Positions 33,283 to 44,639 are shown, counted from the first letter of the stretch. The stretch: DNA of 64,000 nucleotides from Lepidostoma basale (GCA_022606425.2 JAHDVF020001466.1:849501-913500); one strand, 5' to 3'. Notes: generated by a model not told the origin, from the sequence alone. Translations and numbers: made by a program.

Positions 33283-33600
33283 ACACACGAGCGGCTAGAA
33301 CAACCGTTTGACGTGGCGGCCATTCCGGGTAAGTCATGCCCGAAGTCTAGCCGTTCGTGCGCTTCGGCCAGAAACAAAAATGGAGAAAATGTCGCTCCGT
33401 ATTATTTAGCGGAGGCTCTTAGCACGTAATTAATTCAATTCAAATCACGACCGTCGCCTACGACCGACACGGCTCTCGTTCTATGCTAAATCGGAAGCAA
33501 TATTCCGAGCCATCGTTTTTCACGGAGCGGAGGGACGACTGCGCGGGAATGTGTTTGAAATGTCAAATGAAGTTCACTGCGCCATTATTTGTTTATTTAA
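33283..33600. other. GC-rich block with 13 bp hairpin
   Basis: CACGAGCGGCTAG (33286-33298) and CTAGCCGTTCGTG (33347-33359) form a stem with 12 of 13 pairs around a 48-base loop. A GTAAGT donor-like site sits inside the loop. One plus frame stays open for about 47 codons to a stop near 33430 but lacks an ATG. No repeat resemblance. Confidence 0.3.
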
Positions 33601-33654
33601 ATTCACCGATAGAAATGAGAGATGCAAAGGTTTCCCCCTGAATACTGATAAAGA

Positions 33655-33735
33655 TAAAATTAACGTTTTCTAAAAGTTTTATGATTTAATAAGGGAGGAA
33701 AAGTTTTGCCAAGCAAAGACATTATCTCCTTTAAA
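33655..33735 (-). repeat. Family G element, decayed
   Basis: The plus strand reads taacgttttctaaaagtttt, atgatttaataagggagg and ttttgccaagcaaagacatt. This is the inverse of the family G tail, cleavage region and hairpin with many changes. Confidence 0.35.
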
Positions 33736-36480
33736 CATATATCAAATATAGTGAATTATTAAATAAGTAATGGATCATCGTTTTATATATTAGTAACACA
33801 AAAAGATCTTATCAAATAAATAATACATTTAAACATAGGTAATACTCTATTTAAAAACCTATGAAATAAAGTAATACGTATGAAGTTCATCTTTGAAATA
33901 TTTGAACATATACATATTTAAATATGTTATCTTATCTGAGAAAATTCCATTTTTGTTCTGTTCTCTTTCTCTGTTATGTTCTCTCTAGCAATCTCTTGAC
34001 TGCTGTGATGTATGTCTTGTTAAATGAGTTTGACATATATTGCCTTATTAGGCAGTATCAAAAGAGTTTAGCATTATTGTTATGACCCAGTAAAAAGAAC
34101 GAATTTGTTTTAAAGACTAAAAAAAATGTTTTGAGATACAAAATAATATTAAGGCAGATAAAATTTTACTTTTGACACATGAAATACGAGTATAAAGTAA
34201 ATTCTGTGAGTTAAAATGTATTTGGAATAAAATGGCCCGTTCGAATAAGTTTTCATCGAGAATAAATTTTGCGTTCCGAATTTAAATATCAATTTGTCGT
34301 CGATTTAAATTTCGAACCACCGTCAATCCAGCGCCCCTGGCGACGGCCGCCCCCACTAATGAGGCGGCCGTGGTCCGCGACATGCCGCGAGACATTTCAC
34401 GAGAGATGCCGATTTACCACTTCGTTTTTCTGCTGCCCTGGTATCTCGCATCCACCGCATTATCTGCTCGCTACAGAAACAGCTGTCACGTTGTTCGAAT
34501 GTGGAAGGCGCAAGTGGAGTTCATTGACTAGAAGGGACGGAATCTAGCAACGGAAAAATTCTACAAATAAAATGGAACAATGTTACATACTACACAAACA
34601 CTGGATTTCTGAATAAACTCTTATGTTAAGAAAAACGTAGATTCTTTTATTGGGTCATGATTTAGTAAACTATTCGAAAATATAACGAAGAATCCAAAAG
34701 CATTGATAAATGTACACAAATTAACATAGCTCTGCGCTGTTTATGTAATCTGTTCATAATCAAGGGATTTCTGGATTTGTTAAAGAATAGATCACAATTA
34801 AAAAGGATAATCTAACATCAAGAAATATATATTGTCTTTATAAGGTCATCGCTTAGAAACGAAAACATTTAAACTCTAAAACGACGCAGAAGCTTGTTTA
34901 TATATTATAATTATAAAATAATGTTTACGATTGAAAAAGCATTTATTTTTTAAAGTTCATATTATATTAAGTGTGGAAATAAAATAAGCCATAGCTGATT
35001 ACTTAATTTAACACATTTTTAAAGCTTTTCGAAAATAATATTGTATGTAGTATTTTTGTATTTTGTAGAATTGAAGCAAAATGAAGACATAAATACGAGT
35101 ATAATTATACACAATAAAGACGTTAATGTATAAATAGGTTCCAATTTCAAATATCTTCTATTACTAGTTATTTATCTCTTATAACATCTTGTTTTGAGCA
35201 AGCTGGGTCTAAGAATTTCCACACGCTTCCACATTCAATGATGCCTTATCTCGTATATTATCGTTTATTGTATCTTAATAAAGTATTTATGATTCTTACA
35301 GTACGTGTGGAATATTTAAGCGCATATTTTATGTGTGTTGTAATGTGGTAGATAAATGTGATTTTAATGCATTTTATTACTGTTTATATTAAAATTAAAA
35401 TTATAACAGAAAAACATTTGATGATTACCTACATACTTTCATTATATTCAATAACTTGTTTTATTCATAAGGAAATAATGAAATATTTATATAAAAGTAA
35501 TAACCAATCACAGATGAATTAAAAAAAACTTACATGAATGAGAATACAAATAGAGATTTTTATTACGTAAATATTATTTTATTCTGAAAACGTTAGGTAT
35601 GAAGGTATTTTTCTCAAGAAACCGAGATAAACAAATCTGGAACCGTTCAATTTCATTATACATTATTAAATTTTTATTATTTATAAGTTCTGAATAAGGC
35701 AGAAAATTGTAACTTGCTGTAAGTTACAAATATTTGGATCAACCAAAAATAATTTGTTATATATAATAGAAGTGTAAAACAGACAAAATGTGCCTATATA
35801 AGTTATTTTCAGCAATTGTTATTTCCCATAGTTTCTTCAATGATAAGTAAGTATGTTAGACTACTAATTCTGATGATTTTTATTATATGCATTTACATTT
35901 GTTGATTCCGAAAATGTATTTCGGAAGTAAGTAATTACAAAGTGTTTAATTTATTTCACAAAATATGACCAAATTTTGTATATTATAATAGCTACTTGGA
36001 TTAAATCCTTATGTATTGCTGTAAATATGTACAACATACTATAGAGGTATGTAATTTTGTGTAGTATTATAGTAAGTAGGCACCTACCAATCAGTCAAGA
36101 GCTTCTACATGAATATGTAAATTAACAAACTCTTTTCTCATGTACGAGTATATAACTAGTTGCCTACAACTAGTTTAACTTGAAATTTTGGGGATATGTA
36201 TGTACAAAAAGCATTGAACGAAAATATATTATATAATCAACGTGTATAATTGATACATAATGTTATATTTTTGAACTACAAAATTACATTTTTAAAACAC
36301 TTTAACGAATCAGAATAAATTCAATTAACTCGCCATGAATAGGAAATGTATAACGACTTAAATACATATATTTTGTACACTTTTGATAGGTAAGTTTTCA
36401 TGAATATGAATGAAGATGTATAGTGTATAGGGATTTGGTATGTGATATTTAAATTGCTATTATTAAATTTCAAAACGGTG
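33736..36480. other. Mostly AT-rich; GC-richer block 34230-34560
   Basis: The 34230-34560 block has CpG-bearing sequence and a 92-codon frame (34269-34547) of no known family. The remainder is very AT-rich with no recognised repeat or gene. Confidence 0.2.
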
Positions 36481-36740
36481 GAATGCTGTCCAGAAATCCG
36501 GCGAGAGCTCATTACGTATGCGTAACGAAATGAGGTATATTCCCGATAGCGTATACCGTGATACATGCACATACATAAGTTATTGGTCCATCCGTCAAAG
36601 CGATAGGCCTCGCAGGACCGGGATGCTGACAGGGCAAAAATATCATGCACGTCGCTCTGACGCTAATGATGTGGAGAATGAGTGCATCCGATCTGTGATT
36701 GGCGGACAGGGCAAACGAACACACGCTTCGTGAACGCTTA
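36481..36740. other. GC-richer block, overlapping opposed frames
   Basis: Open frames occur on both strands over the same bases, and none resembles a known protein. Unassigned. Confidence 0.2.
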
Positions 36741-36998
36741 TTCATAATTATTATTAGCAATAATGATCGAAATTATCCGCAATTTATGGTAAATTATTAA
36801 TTTATTCTTTAGGTATCTAACTTACAATTGCCTTTAAAAGGAGATTAACGATGTGCTTGAAAGTCATATTGTTTGGTTATGTTTATATGCTTTTACATAT
36901 TTTACGAAATTCTTACTCTTTATATTACCGATACACTTAAGTTTCCTTTTGTATGAAGCATTTAATTTTTCAATTCTTTTACCCAGTACAGTTTATTT

Positions 36999-37075
36999 TG
37001 TAACCCCGACGAAGCTCCGCTTGAGCGAAATCGGTTGGTTTTGGCCAAAATAAAATGATGAAACTAGTAATATAT
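36999..37075 (+). repeat. Family B hammerhead-like element
   Basis: AACC (37002-37005) pairs with GGTT (37037-37040) as helix I. The core is CCGACGA (37006-37012), an extra A, then GCTC/GAGC helix II. It continues GAAATCGGTT (37027-37036). U4 is C, and one base of the ACCGGU palindrome is changed. Confidence 0.65.
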
Positions 37076-37171
37076 ATTTTTAAAATTATTTACTTAACCC
37101 CATATTTATTCTTAAAAATGCGTTATTTTGTCTAATAATACACTTATTTTCGTTGGACATTCTATCATATA

Positions 37172-37432
37172 CTGGCAGTAGCGGTACTCCCATAGAAGCC
37201 CAGAAGCCCGGCTTGCGTAAGAAATTTTGAAAAAAAACCTCTTCTGGATTACAGTGGTTCAGCTCTTGTGGCTATTTCTCTTACGTCTGATGGAAACATT
37301 GTTGGAAGGTGATTTGGTGGGTTGTTGGTTTATGCGAGGACACGATTACTTAAATTTGGGGGTTTTGATTCAAAATTTCTTGCGCAAGTTGGTTTTCTGG
37401 GCTTCTATGGGAGAACCGCCACTTCGTAGTGA
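37172..37432. mobile_element. MITE-like element with ~55 bp terminal inverted repeats
   Basis: The left end, ggcagtagcggtactcccat then agaagcccagaagcccggct and tgcgtaagaaattttgaa, is mirrored at the right end (37374-37427) by ttcttgcgcaagttggtttt, ctgggcttctatgggagaac and cgccact. About 140 bp of unique sequence lies between. A 72-codon frame spans the element but is not transposase-like. The target-site duplication is unclear, so the DNA transposon superfamily cannot be assigned. Confidence 0.7.
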
Positions 37433-37435
37433 AAT

Positions 37436-38580
37436 TTACACCTAAGATTTTTCTGCAATAAACGTTCGCTTACTTCTTAATTGGGTACTCTCAAACTGAT
37501 TATCTTAAATAATTTTCTTTTCATTTGAGAGACACATTAATTGACAAAAAAAAAACTATAAGATACATCTTCTACATAATTACCTATTCCATTTGTTCCA
37601 CCAACTATGTTCAAGTTATTTATATAATATTACCATTTATGAATAACATTAACCTGTATCTATAGGAACATGGATAATATCAAGTGGGTCTTCCTTCAGT
37701 TCAATCAAGGGTTAAATTGCAATTTTAAAGATCCAACGAGCACTTGTTTTTTTTTGAAATTTTATAAATAAATATAAGTCGTTAAATAAAATAAAAATTT
37801 AATATATGAATTATTACAGATTCAAATAAAGTTCGTAGCCAACTATCAAATCAATTTTCCAACAATATTTATGATATGAAATTATTATCAGACGTTAAAG
37901 GAATAACAAAAGTTTTCAGAAGTCCAGATTCAAGATTCAAATTCGCTCTCTTATTCATTTATAATGCGTGTATTGTTAGTATTTTAAATCTGTTTCTCTT
38001 TAACATATTTCTCGTCTGAAACCTGAAGCGTTCCGCGGAGATTATGTGGGCTATTTTGACCTTAAGATAGATGAGCAGATACTAAATCGAATCGGTGACA
38101 TAATGGTCAATTAACTTGATCGATTTACTAGATTAAAGAGCGACGCTGAGATCGTAATTACGGACCTCCGAAGTGGAATTAAAGAAACCATTTTGTTTTA
38201 TTAGTCTGCCTTACATAATGATGCAATGTCATCCAAGTATCCGTATACAATATTATGTACTTTGGTATATAAGTGAATATTTATTGGTGTGTTCACAATG
38301 CGGTCACGTAAAGGTCGGCTTGAAACAATAGTAATTGCCTGAACTTAGCCTTGAACTGCGTAATGATCATAATGTTCGATAGAAAATATACGTAAGTTAT
38401 CTTTTCTAAGTCTTAACAATATGTTGTTCTTATATATCTCATTACAAATTTTTATATAACCCAATTGTCTCGATTTTTTTGTAACAGTGCATTTAAAAAT
38501 ATTTTTGGCCCCACAAGCAGCAACCCGGACTTAGCGACTTCATACCAAAAAGTGTCTTTCTCACTCTATTAATTAAATCT
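37436..38580. other. Unassigned
   Basis: No family was recognised. The 38010-38200 part is slightly GC-richer. Confidence 0.25.
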
Positions 38581-38582
38581 AC

Positions 38583-38815
38583 GATTTTTTTATGAATTAA
38601 AACGCTATTTTTTCAACTTTTGAGTTTATTTTTCTCGACAGATTTCGAAGGTTTACACCTTCATCATTGGGAGAGCGATACAAACGTATTAGTTTATAAA
38701 AGGATGAGAAAAACACTGTTTTTTCAACTAAAGTGAAAAAAAAACAGTGTTTTAATTGATAATAAAAATTTCGTCATTATGGAATTCCACAGTATTAACG
38801 CTGTAATTTATCTTA
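38583..38815. repeat. Family A hammerhead-like element, rearranged palindrome
   Basis: The minus arm has TCTC-CCAATGA-T-GAAGG, loop, CCTTC, GAAATCTGTC (38637-38646) and then GAGA, which pairs with TCTC. The plus half keeps only the tail (gtcattatggaattccacag, tattaacgc). It also contains an additional snapback, acactgtttttt ... aaaaaacagtgt (38713-38752). Confidence 0.6.
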
Positions 38816-39835
38816 AATAAATTATATCTACTCTCAAATCTGCTATGTCCAGATCGAGGCAGATTGCTACAATCCAGTAAAAATTAAACAAAAATGCAAT
38901 AGAGAAAGTTTTATAAAATAGACAATTTTCCGTGTTATAACAAGTAGTAAAATTTGTTCGCAAGCACTTGTTAATAACATATACAATAGTTGAAAGTAGT
39001 TTCTATAAATTCACAACTTACATAATTATTTTTGGATGTCGTTTAATTTTAATTTTTAAATTATTTTTTTTTACTTTTATGCCTTATTCGCGTCATTAAC
39101 GTAGGTATAGATTCTTCACATATCGTATCCAAACCATTTTATTGATCCTTTATATGTTTTTATTACAACGCTTTCTTATATTCTACATTATTTTCTAATG
39201 ACTGAGTTTGACTATTTGTCGAAATCATATTTTCCATACTAGCTCTAGTTTAGAAATCTCTGCATTCTTCTATTAATTTAAAAAATCGTATTTTTCAATT
39301 AACAGTGTAAATGCCTTAATCGGAAAGTTAATAATTTTTATCGGTTAAAAAATATTCCGAAACATCGTAAATTCAAAACCCGTTGAACGATATTACATAC
39401 GCAGTATAATGTAATAAAACGATTAAAAAACATTTCAGCTACTTACTTAGCCGCGTAAGTGACATTAATAGTATTAAAGCAGCGAAGGATTGAACGCTCA
39501 AAGCGTTGTACAGAGATAAAATCTAAAATTTTCTATGGAATTTTGCGCCGATTTACCCTTAGAGATACCGCGCAAATGATAAGTTTATACAATTTATCGT
39601 AAGCAGGTGTGAGTGTATACGAATCCATACATGTGTGTGTATCCTCCCTGATTGTGAGAAATTATCATATATTTCATATAATTCTGCGATCATCATTTTA
39701 TTGGCGGAACAAGTATTGAAATGGTATCAATGGTATATTCACCGACTATTTGTAAGAACTTAGGTATGTGAATTTAATCATCACACGTATCTCAGTGAGA
39801 GCAGATTGCCAGTATGAATAAATAGTGATATGAAG
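38816..39835. other. AT-rich, no gene recognised
   Basis: Nothing was recognised beyond a slightly GC-richer patch at 39450-39640. Confidence 0.25.
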
Positions 39836-39839
39836 GGAG

Positions 39840-40030
39840 GTTCTTCCAAGTTAATATGCCAGTTACTGCAATGGTTAGGTCCCCGAAATTGTACTAGAGT
39901 TCGCCCAGTGAGTTGTGGATTTAGACTGTCAGTTACACAGAGTTCGACAAATTACTTGGAGCTGTTTTGTGTAGCGCTTCAAAGACTGTCCAGCAGAGTT
40001 TGTACTGGATTCATTAGGAAAGCGAAGATC
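39840..40030 (-). mobile_element. CR1/Jockey-like LINE coding remnant
   Basis: The minus strand aligns with the coding segment at 54840-54944: shared cgctacac and gaactctgtgtaac blocks corresponding to ALHGTSPNY and ELC-TDSLN. It then frameshifts before the AWNNLP block. The 3' UTR is missing. Confidence 0.5.
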
Positions 40031-40085
40031 TTTAAAATGTAGTGACGTGTAATATAGTGTAGTAAATTAATCTAGAATATTATTT

Positions 40086-40300
40086 ACTAACTAACCATCA
40101 CGCCGTCTCCCCGAAGGGGTAGGCAGAAATAATGGATTGCCACACATTTCTTTCCTGATATGTTTCTCTCGCTCCCTTAACATCCATACATCGTGTCATG
40201 CACGCGCGTCGATTTCTCTGACGCCTCATCATTTCTCTGACGGTGGGCGACATTCAATATTTGATTTATTTGATCGTGCCACGTTTTCCTCGGTCTTCAT
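40086..40300 (-). mobile_element. LINE-T 3' fragment
   Basis: On the minus strand it runs from accgaggaaaacgtggcacg (KTWHDQ region) through NRRAC-like codons to ggggagacggcgtgatggtt and a (AGTA/GTTA) tail. A short atattatt repeat on both sides may be the target duplication. A partial internal duplication of atttctctgacg is visible near 40205-40245. Confidence 0.7.
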
Positions 40301-40743
40301 ATTATTAATATAATATTATTAATTGTCGTAAAACACAATTAGTTGTAAACATTTCATTCATAATAGAAAGGGAAACGGCATTCATCAGAAACTGCATTAT
40401 GAAAAACAAAAGTAGTCGCAATGGAGGAAATAACTAGGTACAAGACGTGAGAATGCAGATAATTATTTTCAGATAGTGCATAAGGAACGCATCACGAAAT
40501 TTTATTGATATGACGCGATAAATGCTGATGTGAACTCGGCATTACTCACCTCCAAGCACATGGGAGTTTCCATGTATTCACTATCAATATTTTAATTTAA
40601 TGTATACATACGCAATTATTTAGAAGAACCTATATTAACTTAATTCACCTAAAAGTAATCAGTTTCAAATATGTTATCTTAATCTCGATCGAATAATTTT
40701 TTTTGTTAGAAAAATATGTTTAATTGGTAAAATTTTATAATAA
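40301..40743. other. Unassigned, possible 3' UTR and downstream
   Basis: A GAG-GTGAGT donor-like site on the minus strand occurs at 40549/40550, but no convincing exon goes with it. Confidence 0.2.
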
Positions 40744-40842
40744 TTAAACTTCTTCTTGTTGTTCATCTTCGATTGGAGTTTGAAAAAGATTACGGCTATT
40801 TTTAACATTGGATGAAGCATCTTCTAACAAGGCTGTGTTTTG
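40744..40842 (-). CDS. Candidate last coding exon of an unidentified minus-strand gene
   Basis: The minus strand has a T-rich tract (attcttttttatagtttagttgcag) followed by a frame starting Q-NTALLEDASSNVKNSR, then NLFQTPIEDEQQEEV and a TAA stop. That is 32 codons plus stop. The acidic, glutamine-rich end and low-bias codons look like real protein rather than AT-rich noise, and no repeat family covers it. An ATTAAA lies about 20 bases after the stop. No matching upstream exon was found, and the family is not recognised. A chance frame remains possible. Confidence 0.35.
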   Translation of the reverse strand, partial: QNTALLEDASSNVKNSRNLFQTPIEDEQQEEV

Positions 40843-40900
40843 CTGCAACTAAACTATAAAAAAGAATTAATTCGATTAACGAAAACTGAACTCTACTGTT

Positions 40901-41000
40901 TGTCCAGTCTGTCGATGCCACCTAGCCTGGCGAAACCGGTCGCTGTCGAAATAAAGACAAAAAGTGGAAGTTGTTAGAAAAAAAACAAAGATTTATTTAT
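40901..41000 (+). repeat. Family D hammerhead-like element, best copy
   Basis: Helix I is CAGT (40905-40908) with GCTG (40942-40945). The core is CTGTCGA (40909-40915), then an extra T, helix II GCCA/TGGC (40917-40920 with 40928-40931) and GAAACCGGTC (40932-40941). The only departure in the conserved core is A6 to T. The tail cgaaataaagacaaaaagtg continues as in the other D copies. Confidence 0.7.
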
Positions 41001-41009
41001 TATTTTTTT

Positions 41010-41790
41010 AAAATGAATTTCCATCAAGAGATTTCAGTAAAATCATAAGTTTTAAAATAAAATATTATGAAACGAATTCAATGAAAACCGAAGCTGTTAA
41101 AATTATCAGAGTTTTTTTTACATATTCATGCACAACACTAGTACTAATTAAATATTGTTTATAATTTATTTATTAAAATTTTAATAATAAGAGTTCATAT
41201 TGTATTATAGCTCCATTAATCATTATTTATTAAAAAATATAAATCTTTTTTTGATGATTACATATTACGTGAATGTGAACATGATTTTTGCGAAGCGATG
41301 CAAAAATTGGAACACGGAAATTCCCAAGTACACGTGTTCCCGCGGATATGCTCATGCGCTGAAGACGAAATTTATTAAGCCCGATTCACACAAGAAGCGC
41401 GTGCCGGCGAAAAGTGGCGAATGAAATGTTTTTATGGAGCTATAAAGTACAAACCGCGAGTTTACACACAATATTGCGGTTGCGAGAACCTACGTAGGTA
41501 TTACTAGGCTATTCAATTCATTCAAAGTAAACGTGGGTACCTATTTCTGATACAAATGATGCTGCGCAATATTCTATTTGACGTGTAATTCCGTATTTAA
41601 ATGTACGACGTATTTATTTTTACAACCCCCATTTTGTAAAATTAATTACTCCAAGGATGCACTGACTGAAAATACTGATCGAAGAAAGAATCTAATCTTG
41701 AGTAGTTTCTTAAATCTAACGTCACTATCCTCATACTTGACTATTATTGACAGGATTTTTTCGCTCCAAAGCAGGCTCTGAGAAATAACA
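41010..41790. other. Unassigned; GC-richer 41280-41420
   Basis: The 41010-41060 part (aagagatttcagtaaaat) resembles 28000-28050, extending family D. A lysine-rich frame at 41200-41424 matches nothing known. Confidence 0.2.
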
Positions 41791-41794
41791 GGAC

Positions 41795-42155
41795 ACTTCT
41801 TATTCTTCATCCTCAGTCTATTCCCGTCCACTCCTGGACAAAGGCCTCCTCCATTTGCTTCCATGTCATTCTGTCCTGTGCAGACTGCATCCAGGTTATT
41901 CCGCCGTGCTGTTTAGATCATCCTTCCACCGTAGTTGCGGTCGCCCTGCACTTCTCTTGGCCATCTACGGTCTCCAAGTCTTTTCATCTGAGCTTCTGGT
42001 TACGTGACCTGGCTATTGCCATTTTAGAGTCGCCACCCGGTGGATGATGTCAGTGACCTTTGTTTTTTCTCTCACCGTATCGTTTCTGACTCTGTCTATT
42101 AGGTTTATTCCTAACATGGCTCTTTGGGTCACTCGTAGTTTCTCGGCACTATAGC
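41795..42155 (-). mobile_element. RTE-type LINE C-terminal fragment
   Basis: Minus-strand codons read LRVTQRAMLGINLIDRVRND, then TKVTDIIHRVATLKW, GHVTRSSDEK, GRPQLRWKDD and FVQEWTGID-stop across two frames. This is the standard C-terminal order of RTE-type reverse transcriptases. The complement carries the gtccactcctggacaaagg block well known from lepidopteran repeats. Confidence 0.75.
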
Positions 42156-42159
42156 TATA

Positions 42160-42200
42160 ATAGGACACAGTCCTTAATAAAGCAGAAGAAGAAAAATAAG
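42160..42200 (+). mobile_element. GAA-tailed retroelement 3' tip
   Basis: gacacagtccttaataaagc followed by agaagaagaa matches the minus-strand end at 58266-58330 (cacagtcctaaataaaacag then a GAA run), so it is a shared 3' tip of one LINE or SINE family. Confidence 0.45.
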
Positions 42201-42207
42201 ATATAGT

Positions 42208-42378
42208 ATTTAACTAACTAACTAACTAACCATCACGCCGTCTTCCCGAAAGGGTAGGCAGAAAGAATGGACTGTCACACTTTAACCGATGCGGCACTCC
42301 ATCCTTCTCTTTTCGCCCCGCGGGAGACGCGGTGTGATGGGTTGCGAACCTCATCGCCACCAATAGGCATCTCCCGTG
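42208..42378 (-). mobile_element. SX short retroposon with LINE-T 3' end
   Basis: Almost identical to the copy at 2136-2311 across its whole length, including the ccgcgggagacgcggtgtg segment and a long (GTTA)n tail. It lies directly after a LINE remnant, which may have been its target. Confidence 0.75.
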
Positions 42379-42489
42379 CACACTTCGATCTTCCAACATC
42401 CACAAAATAAATCTAAAACAAATAATATAAAATACAATGATATAAAATAAAATAACAAAATAAAAATAATTTAATACAAAATGTTATTT

Positions 42490-42725
42490 TTAGATGGGGC
42501 ACATTTGTCTATTTAATTTATGTTCCACGAATCCATCGTTTTTTTTAAATTTAGCACATAATGTAATAACACATAATGTTTTTCCGATGTTGCACATGTT
42601 GACATGGACGATCCGGACTTTTGTGTTTCTTTGATTTATGTTACACGTATCCACCGTTTTTTAAATTAGCTGTTATATGATTTAATTAATGTTCCACGTA
42701 TCCACATTTTTTATTTGGCAGTAAT
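42490..42725 (+). repeat. Degenerate tandem repeat, three units
   Basis: tttaatttatgttccacgaa then tccatcgttttttt (42514 on), tttgatttatgttacacgta (42631 on) and tttaattaatgttccacgta (42680 on) are three related units, each followed by a T run and TTAGC/TTGGC-like sequence. The origin is unclear. Confidence 0.5.
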
Positions 42726-43190
42726 TAGGCACTTAAAACCAACTAACACCAGCAAGAACTTTAAAAGAATATTGAAGAAATTATTCAAATTGTCATTGGA
42801 ACAAATGAGAAATTTATTTTTACACCTGTCAAAATTTTTTATATAAACGAAAAAACTTGTATAATTTTGACATCAAAATAGTACAAACGTATTACGTCTC
42901 ACAATGAACTATTATAAAGTGCGGCAACAATCAAATTGACCAAAACAATTCACTTATACACGTAATTTCTCCAAATTCACGGGAGCTCCACATGAACCAA
43001 ACCAAATTTTCAAAATTAGAATTAGTCAATATCAAGAAACAATATATAAATTAACTAAATTTACAATTAATGTGTAGTATCCGAATTGTTAACTGATTAA
43101 TAAAATATAGTATTTAAAAAAATCAATTTATTTTTCAAGATTGTATTTTTGGTTTCAAATGTTTTCGTCCATGAATAAGGTCTATGTATT

Positions 43191-43450
43191 TTTTCCGCTC
43201 GTTGTTTGAGTTAGGACCCACCTCCTAGACAATACACAAGTGCCGCGTCCCCCCAGCCGGCCCTGCCACTCTTTCTTCCCGGGGCAATATTTCCAGAAAT
43301 CCATACGGCCTTAAGAATCCCATAAAGCACGCGCCCCCCCTGGAGGAGAGAAGTGAGATTTATGGGGCGCACCCGCCATCCCGCCCTGGGCGCTATTTTA
43401 GGGCGGGACGCAGGGCCGGCATGCGAATATCGCCCTTATAATCATAACTT
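43191..43450. other. GC-rich block with inverted GC boxes
   Basis: It contains cccgccctgggcgc ... agggcggga as an inverted pair, plus two CCATAAA/TTTATGG motifs (43319 and 43359). It has no repeat resemblance and is a candidate regulatory element. Confidence 0.3.
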
Positions 43451-43469
43451 CAGCAAGAGCATAAAAATA

Positions 43470-43510
43470 AATATTCAAAATTGTTACATTCCTTCAGGTA
43501 AGTTTGCAGT
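43470..43510 (+). promoter_or_regulatory. Possible recursive splice (ratchet) site
   Basis: ttgttacattccttcag is joined directly to gtaagt at 43497/43498. This is the juxtaposed acceptor-donor arrangement of recursive splice sites in long insect introns. The pyrimidine tract is moderate. Confidence 0.25.
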
Positions 43511-43611
43511 TTTTAAATAAAATTTCTTGCATTAAAATTGGTTAATTTTGAAGTTTTAAGTTTTGAGCTAGACATTTATTCAATTATATAAGGTTTACCC
43601 CCTTTACTTGT

Positions 43612-43795
43612 GTCGTTACTAGCCATTTGTCTTCCATTGTTGGACAAAAGTCTCTCTTCTCGACTTTCACAACTCTCTATCCCTCTCCACTCTGTGCCAT
43701 TGTACTCCTGTCATTACACTTTTAATGTCATCAGATCATCTTGCCTATCCGTGTTTCTGTGGCCGGTTTTCGGATGCTACTTCATGGTGCGTCTG
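43612..43795 (-). mobile_element. RTE-type LINE C-terminal fragment
   Basis: Minus-strand codons include SDDIKSVMTGVQWHRVERDR, ELWKSREETFVQQWKTNG-stop. This is the C-terminal block of an RTE-type LINE with one frameshift upstream (ENRPQKHG). A remnant of the ccattgttggacaaaagtc lepidopteran repeat block is on the complement. Confidence 0.7.
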
Positions 43796-43799
43796 GTCC

Positions 43800-44639
43800 A
43801 CTAATCAGTGATTTATTTGAGAGAATGATTTTATATCCTAGACCCCGTGAAACAGCTCCTCCACAGTTCAAAATCAGTCTATTGTGAAATGTTAAGAACA
43901 ACCATATTTGTAGATATTCTGGGGACTTCAGATTATCCCTCGAATGGTTTTTTAATCATAAATTAATTAATTTTTATATATTTCTTTACAAGTGTAATTT
44001 TTTTAAACAATGGAGGAAAATAAAATAATTGTGTAGAAAAGATCATAAACTAAAAGCAATAATTATTTTTTATGAAGTGTGATTAATTAGTAATTTTCTT
44101 CAAGTGTTTTGAACTCTGTAACGTAATTAATATACAACAATAAATTTTTTGAATGTTTCATAAAAGGTGTCATAATTTTAATTTATGCCAATTAAGGATC
44201 ATAATGTCATAAACATGCATTGTTAGTGCGACCCTGCTCTAGGGGTGTCGAACCGGAAGCAGTAAGTCGGTCACGTGTCCCGGGGAAGGCTTCCGTGGTG
44301 ATATACAGCCTATTTTAAGGACCTCATACGAATACAATTTCGATAGTGGGCCCACTACCCGAATTTCCCGTCAGAGGGTGTGATGGATGTCCAAAACTCA
44401 CAACTGCGCGTACGCACTACGAGCGGGAAGGCTAGCGAGGAGCGGGAGGAAATTCCACTATTTAACCACCTCATTTCTCTTAACGATAAGATTCTTCAAT
44501 GTGAAGATGTTTATTTATTTTTTGATTTTTTTATTGTATACTACAGGTCTTTAGTACCCAATTACTGTATACATTTTATATTTACAAAAATAACACAAAC
44601 ACACATGTTAAAATAATACACATATATCAGCAATTGTGG
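43800..44639. other. Unassigned; GC-richer 44220-44470
   Basis: No family was recognised. The 44220-44470 block has CpG-bearing sequence and a short frame of no known family. Confidence 0.2.

Noticed and set aside
36321..36760. Three overlapping frames on both strands
   Set aside because: Mutual shadows with no recognisable protein.
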